NCBI GenBank assembly: GCA_907163375.1
Contig: CAJQUW010005239.1
Location: forward strand, 186,001-250,000
DNA length: 64,000 nt
Direction: 5' to 3'
Source of the DNA: Prostheceraeus crozeri
Lineage: Eukaryota; Platyhelminthes; Polycladida; Euryleptidae
Shown: positions 58,101 through 61,850 of the stretch, one piece after another
Layout: each line of letters opens with the position of its first letter
Position numbering within the stretch: position 1 is the first letter of the stretch
Made by a program: the position numbers and the translations under genes
The notes under the pieces: model-generated
Databases searched by the model: none
Told to the model about the DNA's origin: nothing
Seen by the model: the letters and a program-made list of their open reading frames with translations, nothing else

Positions 58101-60656
58101 GTTTAACGTTTTACTGTTATCTACTATGCTCCAAACGCTATGATGGTCGGCGGCCGTCACGCGCACCTGAATTATGCTTAATTTTATCTTGATCAAGCAG
58201 GGCTTGCCTCAATCATATGTAAAGTATCAGCATGTGAGCCATGGATTTTTCTGTACTTCACTAATCTTCAGATTAAAGAGATGAGAGCATGATCTCACTT
58301 AAATAATTACGGGACCTACCAGATTAGACGTCATCAGATGCAGATAAATCGTCATCCGAGCCGCAGACTTCTGCAATTAATGAAATACTTCAAATATCAC
58401 TCTTAGAGCTCGGGTTCAAAAGTCGAACCTGTAAATACGAATGCAAATAACTATTTCGTGATTGCACTCTATGCACAAGCCACTGGTAGGTGTATGTGCA
58501 TAGAAAGCCGGTGACTGACCTATCTGGCCAGTGAATTAATAAAACAATGCAATGCCGAGACCCAAAAGGAAAAAAGATCTTCAAATTAGATTATTTCGAA
58601 ATCATCTTCAGGTATGGGTTAATTTTCTACAATAAAATGGACAGTAAAGTAGACGGGTGACTCCTAAATTCCAAACATCTTATTCTAGTTTCGAATGTAA
58701 AGTATTTTCTAATGAATCAAATTCAGTGGTCCGCAGAGGCTTGCTAATAACGGAGCTAAATCAATGTTTCTTCAATCATTGTGAATCCACAATTGTTTAT
58801 CAGGCAATGAAACAATTGTTCAATTCTTCAATATCCTGCAGAACTATGCGGATATTGTGTGATATTGATTTCTTCATTTGTGTCTTTTAACCTACATTCA
58901 ATTATTTGTTGACTCTATTGGTTTAACTCAAATTTTTAATCACTCATTTATCAAATTGATATTGATAACTTGTGAGATCTTCTAAGTTACCGATTTTGAT
59001 AAATCTTCATGGGTCTTTAATTCGTCGTCTATTTTGGAAGCGGTTGAATTGATTATAATTTAGCTATGTAGAATATACTCTAAACTAAATTCTCTTGTAT
59101 AGTTGTATTTGTCATATGAGCACTTAGTCCAGTTGTGACCAATCAAATTGTAGCTGCAGCAGGTCAATTGCAGTGACCGATTCGTAATTCCGCGTGTCAC
59201 TATCTAAGTTAAAATGAATTTCTAGTTACTCCAGAAAAGTAACGTACCTATCTTTGTAGGCTACAATGTCATGCAATGAAGACTTCGAAAGTTTCCTTTA
59301 CTTTGGGGATTTACAGGCCATAATAGCTAGCTGACAAAGCTTTCCGCAACTTTTCAGGATAAATGCGCCACAACTGAGAAAACTTAGGCAGCATTTTAAG
59401 TTTCTTTTTTTTGCATCACTGCTCCCCATACTTGGGACTTGGACGGTGCTGACATAGTCAGACTTATGGAACGTTGTAGTACTTTTAGTCCGGATGCCCA
59501 TCCTGCCGACTTCCAATGACACCTTCGGGGTTCGACCTCTGGACCAAAAGATCGCTAGGCCAAGCACTTAACCACCGTGCCACGGAGACCACCTCCTGCA
59601 GAGAAAATATTAATAAAAAATCAATAATTATATCTTCTAATTGCTCAAAGTATTTGAAATGAAGTATTTCCACTTGCTTCACGAAGAGTTAGAAAATATC
59701 ATGATTTTGACAAATAATCCTTTTGTAGAAGAACTAAGCAAGTTTCCATAGCTTGCGCATTCAAAGCAACACATTTAATAGTATTGTCAGTATGCTTACT
59801 AGATCTAAAAACACATTGACTAAATTGACTTAATCTGATCACTTAAAAGGTCTAGGTACTTGTTAATTCACCATGCATTATTGCAAAAAGGTACGTAAAT
59901 GTAATGTACATATTAATAGCTTTTGTAAAATATTGTGAAATAATTCAAGTATGAATATTTGTTGGCAATTTTGTAAACTTTAGGAGATTCTTGCAGATGA
60001 TGTAAATTCTTTCATTACCTACAGTTTATCTGATGTGATGATAGTGCTGCTCGTCGAGGTAGGTAGTCATTGTCCAAGATGAATTATATAATTACTCGGA
60101 CAGCTCCTAGGGAATTGCCTAAATACGTAATGTACATTAGCACGTTGCCAAATAAGCCCACTAAGTGCTCGCTGAGTTCTATGGAGGGACTACTCGGACT
60201 AACGAGTATTTTCTCGTGTCTTTTATTCGGGTCGACGAGTAAGACGAGTCTTTTACGTGTTATGTGAGTAAGACGAGTTTTTTATTTGGATTTCTATGGT
60301 GATTGTTTTTTTTCAAATTTCAGCGCCGGCCGTCTGAATTGCCAATATTTCAGTTGGAAAATATATTGAATAACCGACGTAAAGGATCTTTTGAGACAGC
60401 CTCTAAGCCGTCCGAAGAGACCCCCGCCTTCATTGCGGCTTTGGGTACTTTGCGGAAAACTGATCGTCCTGCTGCAACTTCTGCTTCTGAGAGCCCTGCA
60501 CAGTCTCATGGTGTCACTCTTCGCAAGGCCTCTCTCACATCACTCTCGTCTGAACCATCCTTTGATAGAACCGATTCGGAACTCCGCGCAAAACTTGAAA
60601 TGAGAAGAGATCGAATAACTGTGAATAGAAAAGATGAAGAAAATGGGAACGAATAA
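16054..60656 (+). CDS. Shootin-1-like protein (518 aa, 11 coding exons)
   Basis: Joining 16054-16150, 26244-26296, 27074-27134, 27209-27303, 28056-28221, 32312-32470, 32535-32764, 43548-43632, 57513-57686, 57755-57858 and 60324-60656 gives 1557 bases with all GT-AG splice phases in agreement and no internal stop. Residues 1-330 are mostly charged coiled coil, 335-347 are 13 prolines, and 348-518 are a basic, serine-rich tail. The block KLHSENKKLKRQST (about 102-115) corresponds to KLNKENKTLKRISM in human shootin-1, quoted from memory. The order coiled coil, polyproline, short basic segment, then an ELxxILxxRR motif is also the family layout. Vertebrate shootin-1 links actin flow to L1-type adhesion molecules in axon growth; a similar cytoskeletal role is inferred only. 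There is no signal peptide or membrane segment. It is somewhat shorter than the long human form (about 630 aa). An extra exon in the 10.8-kb intron 7 cannot be excluded. Confidence 0.8.
19368..19850 (-). mobile_element. LINE endonuclease remnant
   Basis: On the - strand the sequence encodes a decayed APE-type endonuclease segment: VVNIYSIYAQHVGRS near 19740, GDFNGHVRRERCGF near 19620, YGFGERSDEDMRILNFCQAH near 19550, and LKLTPGESSIA near 19380. The family pattern is VVNVxSAYAPQVG ... GDFNGHVG ... GYGxGxRNxEGxRILEFA ... VIPGES. Some breaks lie between the blocks. It is an internal fragment; no reverse transcriptase follows, and the flanks are intron sequence. Confidence 0.72.
20031..21158. mobile_element. 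hAT-like element with GC-rich ends and 8-base TSD
   Basis: Begins TAGGGTTCGCAGCCCG and ends CGGGCTGCGAACTCTA, inverted copies with one mismatch. Flanked by GTCTTTAA (20023-20030) and GTCTTTAT (21159-21166), an 8-base target duplication with one change. The subterminal regions are rich in GCCCGGGC-type words, in sharp contrast to the AT-rich surroundings. The 1.1-kb interior keeps no convincing transposase frame. Confidence 0.82.
21590..21830. repeat. Diverged minisatellite
   Basis: Imperfect units of about 33-46 bases recur, each with a CCTGAAGCCGG-like core followed by T(C)AAAACCCTA-like sequence. Recognisable cores include CTGAAGCCGGCGTC, GAAAACCGGTCAAAACC, CCTGAAGCTGGCTAGAATCC, CCTGAGACTGGTATGAATC and CCTGAAGCCGGTAAAA. 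Related CCGGAC words extend to the left to about 21370. No open frame spans the array. Confidence 0.55.
23201..23384 (+). mobile_element. tRNA-derived SINE, copy 2
   Basis: The head carries an A-box-like TGGCACAGTGATTAAG and a B-box-like GAGGTCGAACCCC at tRNA-like spacing. A body follows with GGAAGTCGGCAGGAAGGGC, CATCCGGACTAAAAGTACTA and GTATGGGGAGTAGTGACGTA, which also define the copies at 13183, 50072 and 59411. The spacing and tail mark it as a SINE, not a functional tRNA gene. Confidence 0.82.
26244..26296 (+). CDS. Shootin-1-like, coding exon 2
   Basis: A 53-base exon completing codon 33 and encoding residues to 50: LVNNYEAATEKVEEKETR. Acceptor TTTTCAG, donor AGG followed by GTGAGT. It is entirely coiled-coil in character. 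Phase 1 at the start and phase 0 at the end fit exons 1 and 3. Confidence 0.8.
27074..27134 (+). CDS. Shootin-1-like, coding exon 3
   Basis: Encodes residues 51-70 plus one base, ITELEERLAKRENELNQVRI, a clear leucine heptad segment. Acceptor AAATTAG, donor ATAC followed by GTAAGT. The next intron is only 74 bases. Confidence 0.82.
27209..27303 (+). CDS. Shootin-1-like, coding exon 4
   Basis: Encodes residues 71-102, including LLEPLLNDYHNLQDKWEGG and EKLRMEAVTLAAK. The last part aligns with the human shootin-1 segment that precedes the KLNKENKTLKR block. Acceptor TTTCAG, donor AAG followed by GTAAGC, phase 0. Confidence 0.85.
27660..27924. mobile_element. Short MITE with about 90-base terminal inverted repeats
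   Basis: TCAAGGCAAAACAAAGTAT at the left is mirrored by ATACTTTGTTTTGCCTTGA at the right, and the match continues inward for about 90 bases with mismatches, through GGTCGATCACAAAA and CAGGGCCTT-like segments. Imperfect CAATTTG and CAACTTG lie just outside and may be a worn target duplication. At 265 bases with no frame, it is non-autonomous. It sits in the 752-base intron 4, ending 131 bases before exon 5. Confidence 0.7.
28056..28221 (+). CDS. Shootin-1-like, coding exon 5
   Basis: Encodes residues 103-157 plus one base. It starts with LHSENKKLKRQST, the best match to shootin-1, then FINLMKDMCEPHLIQHAVEI and EIEEADEKGTEVVNTLNDQL. In human shootin-1 the same place has an acidic stretch after the KRISM block. 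Acceptor ACTTGCAG, donor AAAA followed by GTAAGT, phase 1. Confidence 0.87.
28222..32311. other. Intron 5 (4.1 kb), no element recognised
   Basis: Bounded by GTAAGT and TCTTTCAG. I found no transposon, RNA gene or extra exon. A 115-codon frame at 29798-30145 lacks splice context and family resemblance. Confidence 0.55.
32312..32470 (+). CDS. Shootin-1-like, coding exon 6
   Basis: Encodes residues 158-210 plus one base: SLNNELSEMKAKFEASEKES, then FILRDQVAAYQDRESDLLAE and LENKRELLNKYEN. This is uninterrupted coiled coil. Acceptor CTTTCAG, donor AATG followed by GTGAGG. The next intron is 64 bases. Confidence 0.85.
32535..32764 (+). CDS. Shootin-1-like, coding exon 7
   Basis: The largest coiled-coil exon, residues 211-287, starting VSREAIVQIKQSEEQLEAQK. 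It contains ENEFHRRQSRRLTCMLEN, which lies where human shootin-1 has LELEKDLRKKAESFAQEM. Acceptor CATTTTCAG, donor GAG followed by GTGAAT, phase 0. Human shootin-1 has some 25 more residues between this point and the segment of exon 8, so either this protein is shorter or an exon in intron 7 has been missed. Confidence 0.83.
33056..34108. mobile_element. hAT-like element, decayed
   Basis: The left end TAGGGCTAAGCGATAGCTGC and the right end GTCTACCGCGCACAGCCCTA form imperfect inverted repeats, both extending inward to a GTGCACCGA/TCGGTGCA block. Flanks CTAAAGGC (33048-33055) and CTAAAAAC (34109-34116) agree at six of eight bases, as expected for an old 8-base duplication. The interior has no recognisable transposase. 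The TAGGG- start is shared with the element at 20031. Confidence 0.65.
35690..36164 (-). mobile_element. LINE 3' end with (TAC)n tail
   Basis: On the - strand an open frame ending at 35802 reads RRYNRALSFFHQI, HPGRLQHSGQLLMPIVRSQ and RRHNSFIPFTTSF, resembling the C-terminal end of several invertebrate LINE proteins (pattern RTxRxxxSFIPFTxxLWN). It is followed by a short 3' UTR with AATAAA near 35711 and a terminal TTTACTACTACTAC tract. Short tandem 3' tails of this kind are usual for CR1/L2-like LINEs. The rest of the protein is not found. Confidence 0.5.
39601..41011 (+). mobile_element. Tc1-type transposon, nearly complete
   Basis: The ends CAGTCACTTGCAAATGTTTA and TAAACTTTTGCAAGTGACTG are inverted copies. 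They match for about 40 bases with few differences, and both carry a GAGCCACCCA block. The element is flanked by the TA duplication (39599-39600 and 41012-41013). At 1411 bases with one transposase it has normal Tc1 size. It lies inside the older mariner-type transposase, on the opposite strand. Confidence 0.92.
39845..40861 (+). pseudogene. Tc1-family DD34E transposase with one stop
   Basis: The frame runs 338 codons from MGRKKSILPTTRAQIVALSK to RMAAIIAARGYFTKY. It shows a helix-turn-helix near the N-terminus (MSQREIARKMSISRHGVQ), a GRPRKTT hinge, and the catalytic triad in VMWSDETIV, MQDGAPCHRS and NPIENVWKIL. Exactly 34 residues separate the second D from E, the Tc1 pattern. The enzyme cuts and pastes DNA at TA sites. 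One in-frame TGA at 39965-39967 (codon 41) interrupts it, while a downstream ATG at 40088 opens the catalytic part. The frame is otherwise intact, indicating recent inactivation. Confidence 0.92.
43548..43632 (+). CDS. Shootin-1-like, coding exon 8
   Basis: Encodes residues 288-315 plus one base: IKQLNDEITKLKENLNATKA, then KVEELKHG. It is the last full coiled-coil exon. Acceptor CCTTTTAG, donor GGTA followed by GTAAGT. This donor, not the overlapping GTAGTA, gives the phase that fits exon 9. Confidence 0.82.
44868..44990 (+). mobile_element. Possible tRNA-derived SINE of a second family
   Basis: CTGGCCGTGTGGATAAAGC resembles a tRNA A-box region and ATTAGAATCCTGG, about 35 bases on, a worn B box (GGTTCGAATCC). 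A CAGACAGACGAG segment follows. It differs from the SINE family at 23201. Only one copy is visible, so the call is weak. Confidence 0.35.
45170..45430 (-). mobile_element. Possible LINE C-terminal remnant
   Basis: On the - strand KKKTWFKTVVADIKELSIKE, and in another frame DLWRQSIEKALP, resemble the end of LINE reverse-transcriptase proteins (pattern RPRKTWxxxVxxDLxxLGL ... DRxxWRxxI, from memory). Frames shift between the pieces. No reverse-transcriptase core was found next to it. Confidence 0.33.
46047..46773. mobile_element. Fold-back element, long terminal inverted repeats
   Basis: The arms 46047-46329 and 46491-46773 are 283-base inverted copies at roughly 98% identity, enclosing a 161-base centre. 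The ends are TAGTCCGGCAGCCAGAACG and CGTTCTGGCTGCCGGACTA. A TA at each edge could be the target duplication, as in Tc1/mariner-related MITEs. No transposase is encoded. The same family occurs at 48724-49435. Confidence 0.8.
47600..47890 (-). mobile_element. LINE remnant, linker between endonuclease and reverse transcriptase
   Basis: On the - strand, GLPMHKLAWWWYEEV followed after a stop by HLVEKKSLYQSLDKNGKRL matches the linker of LINEs that carry the endonuclease type seen at 19368 (pattern KxAWWWNEEVxxAVxxKKxxYxxW). KTVKDEYDRL precedes it and KNGRAENF follows. Frames are broken. It may come from the same LINE family as the 19.4-kb fragment. Confidence 0.5.
48425..48723. repeat. Diverged half of the fold-back family
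   Basis: Recognisable family words are CCGACAACCAGAACGCC, ATGCACTCCCCACGAACG, CTCTTGTCAGACAAGATAAA and TACATGTACATCCAGGGAAG, in the order found in the arm of the 46047 element but much more diverged. It directly abuts the fold-back copy at 48724. Confidence 0.5.
48724..49435. mobile_element. Fold-back element, second copy
   Basis: Begins TAGTCCAGAACGAGTTTCTG and ends ACTGGCTGCCGGACTA, with internal arms matching those at 46047-46773. The arms of this copy are less alike than those of the first, and the left tip has lost a few bases. The centre lies in the opposite orientation relative to the first copy. No protein is encoded. Confidence 0.75.
49440..49680. repeat. Partial relative of the fold-back family
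   Basis: Contains TTTGGAATGTCTTGAAGA, CTTTGTCTATGAAGCTAAACA, GGCAAACCTCTTAATTCCAC and ATGATAGGAAATGAC in the order found in the centre and inner arm of the 48724 element, at lower identity. With 48425-48723 it forms a head-to-tail string of three related units. Confidence 0.5.
50072..50244 (+). mobile_element. tRNA-derived SINE, copy 3
   Basis: GGTCTCCGCGGCACATGTG and CTTAAGTGCGTGATCTAGCAA form the A-box head, AGAGGTCGAGACCCG the B-box region. The body has ATTGGAAGTCGTCATGAAAG, GCATCCGGGCTAAAA and GTATGGGGGAGCAGTGACGT. It is about as well kept as copy 2. Confidence 0.8.
51733..52214. mobile_element. Fold-back element, about 220-base arms
   Basis: AATTATGATTTATATTGTAA at the left edge is mirrored by CAACATAAATCGTAATT at the right. 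The match runs inward through GCCTTGCTG.TGATTGTTGAA, TTTGATAGAATTATTTTATT and CAGAGTACAAAAATCTGATA to a centre of about 40 bases. Total length is 482 bases with no coding frame. It is unrelated in sequence to the TAGTCC family. The target duplication is unclear. Confidence 0.75.
53883..54614. mobile_element. Non-autonomous hAT-like element
   Basis: The left end AGGGCTCCCACAG and right end CTGTGGGAGAGCT are inverted, and subterminal TGCGCGATT words recur near both ends. Flanking ATACTATT (53875-53882) and ATACTATA (54615-54622) agree at seven of eight bases, a hAT-size duplication. The exact right tip is uncertain by two bases. The interior is AT-rich without a transposase. Confidence 0.72.
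55600..56040 (+). mobile_element. LINE 3'-end remnant
   Basis: On the + strand VWSSGPQSSLDILDRVQRKA, then VRLIDNARLTSDLASL, and later RSFFQSTARLWKRLSLEMFA, then TSLSVEAFKKAGHKLS resemble the C-terminal part of invertebrate LINE proteins (pattern LxxLDRVQRRAxRLI ... RSFFxxTARLWNxLP ... FK). Frames shift between the blocks. The reverse-transcriptase core is missing. Confidence 0.7.
56041..57512. other. No gene seen; AT-rich tract at 57290-57460
   Basis: Intron sequence between the LINE remnant and exon 9. The part at 57290-57460 is nearly pure A and T, with many AATAAAA and TTAATT words. Nothing codes. Small open frames here show no family resemblance. Confidence 0.5.
57513..57686 (+). CDS. 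Shootin-1-like, coding exon 9 (polyproline)
   Basis: Encodes residues 316-373 plus one base: ELLRHSLDSAKTGNMVPI, 13 prolines at 335-347, then TLQQPSFIERLLGRKSNADR. Proline runs of this kind bind profilin, SH3 or EVH1 domains in actin regulators, and human shootin-1 has a similar run directly after its coiled coil. Acceptor CCTTTAG, donor AAAA followed by GTAAGA. Mixed CCA, CCG and CCT codons argue that the run is selected as protein, not a simple DNA slippage tract. Confidence 0.87.
57755..57858 (+). CDS. Shootin-1-like, coding exon 10
   Basis: Encodes residues 374-408: ESAQPDLMNELKKRLEGRKN, then SGKMTDLAGFNPES. In human shootin-1 the matching place has VEEMMDRIKKGVHLRPV, a WH2-like string, quoted from memory. 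Acceptor AATTTTCAG, donor TCA followed by GTAAGC. The preceding intron is 68 bases. LMNELKKRLEGRK is the first of three related basic helical motifs in the tail. Confidence 0.83.
57859..60323. other. Intron 10 (2.5 kb)
   Basis: Bounded by GTAAGC and AAATTTCAG. It contains the - strand SINE at 59411-59590. Near its end, 60225-60285, two short imperfect direct repeats of GAGTAAGACGAGT occur in a stretch rich in ACGAGT words. The rest is unremarkable. Confidence 0.6.
59411..59590 (-). mobile_element. tRNA-derived SINE, copy 4
   Basis: On the - strand GGTCTCCGTGGCACGGTGGT and TAAGTGCTTGGCCTAGCG form the A-box head and CCAGAGGTCGAACCCCGAAG the B-box region. The body has GTCGGCAGGATGGGCATCC and GGACTAAAAGTACTACAACG. 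It is very close to copy 2 at 23201, so the family has probably been active fairly recently. Confidence 0.83.
60324..60656 (+). CDS. Shootin-1-like, coding exon 11 (C-terminus)
   Basis: Encodes residues 409-518 and the TAA stop at 60654. It begins RRPSELPIFQLENILNNRRK, where human shootin-1 has ELERILRRRK. It continues through a serine- and proline-rich stretch (RPAATSASESPAQSHGV, then LTSLSSEPSFDRTD) to SELRAKLEMRRDRITVNRKD. The two ELxxxL-RR motifs flank the serine-rich part. Acceptor AAATTTCAG. Codon use is less AT-biased than the surrounding intron. Confidence 0.88.
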   Translation, partial: RRPSELPIFQLENILNNRRKGSFETASKPSEETPAFIAALGTLRKTDRPAATSASESPAQSHGVTLRKASLTSLSSEPSFDRTDSELRAKLEMRRDRITVNRKDEENGNE

Positions 60657-61292
60657 TACGATATGTTACTGAATTTAATCAAAATTGTTATTTATCATAT
60701 AGTAACAACATTTTGCTTTTTGAAAAATTCTGAGGATCAAAATTCACTGTGCATAGCATTTCACATCACATTTTCATTGATTATCAAGAAGCCAAGACAG
60801 AAATGTGATTTTCAAAATTTTGTAAATGAAATCTTTGTGTATCAAAATGAAATATATTCTCAATTGTATACTCTACCACAGATTCCCAGTGATAATCAAT
60901 TGCGCCATATCAACTTCTATTTACAAGTTTACTTGGAACTGTCTTTCAAAATTCGGTCGTTCGGCAAAGGTGCTAAGGATACAAATCTCCAGTCTATAAT
61001 CGCACAGATGTCGAGCAGGTAAAGTTGCAAATTTTGTTAGGAATTTCAGGTAGTTTTCAATGGATTTCATGAGAAATGATAATGTGGCCCATAACAGACT
61101 TACAAGAGAAAAAAGGATAATTAAGGAACTAGCGCCTCTTGTTGAAACATTTCAGTAACGTAGGTAAAGCATTAAATTGATACCTGCATGTAAGCTTTAG
61201 CAGAACGTTAGTCATTTTCACTTTTGTAATTATAATAAGAAACGTTTCTCGGACATCAAAGTTTCCGTGGATTGTTTCGCAGAATGTGCTTT
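60657..61292 (+). other. Probable 3' UTR of the shootin-1-like gene
   Basis: From the stop codon to the first AATAAA. A 119-codon frame at 60663-61022 starts six bases after the stop but has no splice signals or family match, so I treat it as chance. Confidence 0.55.
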
Positions 61293-61298
61293 AATAAA
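61293..61298 (+). terminator. Candidate poly(A) signal AATAAA
   Basis: The first canonical AATAAA after the stop codon at 60656, giving a 3' UTR of about 650 bases. T-rich sequence follows within 80 bases. Confidence 0.5.
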
Positions 61299-61850
61299 TC
61301 TTCTGCTTAGCATAGCAAGTACATTTCCGTGTACAGCACCTTTGCCGACCTTGCTATTTTTGTCTTGTTTTGTGTAATTTTCGACTTGAAATATACTTCA
61401 CTTTCTTAATATGTGTCATCATTATGATTATTTTGGATTTTGGAAGACTTAGCACGTCTTTCTATACCATTGATAGTTAAAAAAGAGCATAAAATCAACA
61501 TGCATATCAATTATACAGCTTAATACAAAAAGGAATGAATGTCGCAAAAAGGAGGAAACTGTCGCACGCCGGTGAGTTCTGGTGATCGGAATCTCAAGAT
61601 GACGTGAGAATGTCAATCTTCGAGGTGCGAGCTGGTGAAGATCGTTATGGGGATTGAGCACGTCGTGAAACACACTTAAAGCTCTACAGATTCGACGATT
61701 TACTAAATCACCGAGACAAGGGCACATTACCACAGATGATGCGATGGCACAATCGTTGCAATTTCGTAAGCAAAGAGCTGTTCATCTTATTAATGCCGAT
61801 AAATAGAGGAGAATTGAATTCGATCACAGAACGAATATAGGCATTATACA
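61299..61850. other. Intergenic, no gene seen
   Basis: Short sequence between the putative gene end and the hAT transposon. A 94-codon - strand frame at 61449-61733 has no recognisable family. Confidence 0.45.

Noticed and set aside
60663-61022. 119-codon open frame just after the shootin-like stop
   Set aside because: No family resemblance, AT-rich codons and no splice signals; it lies in the probable 3' UTR.
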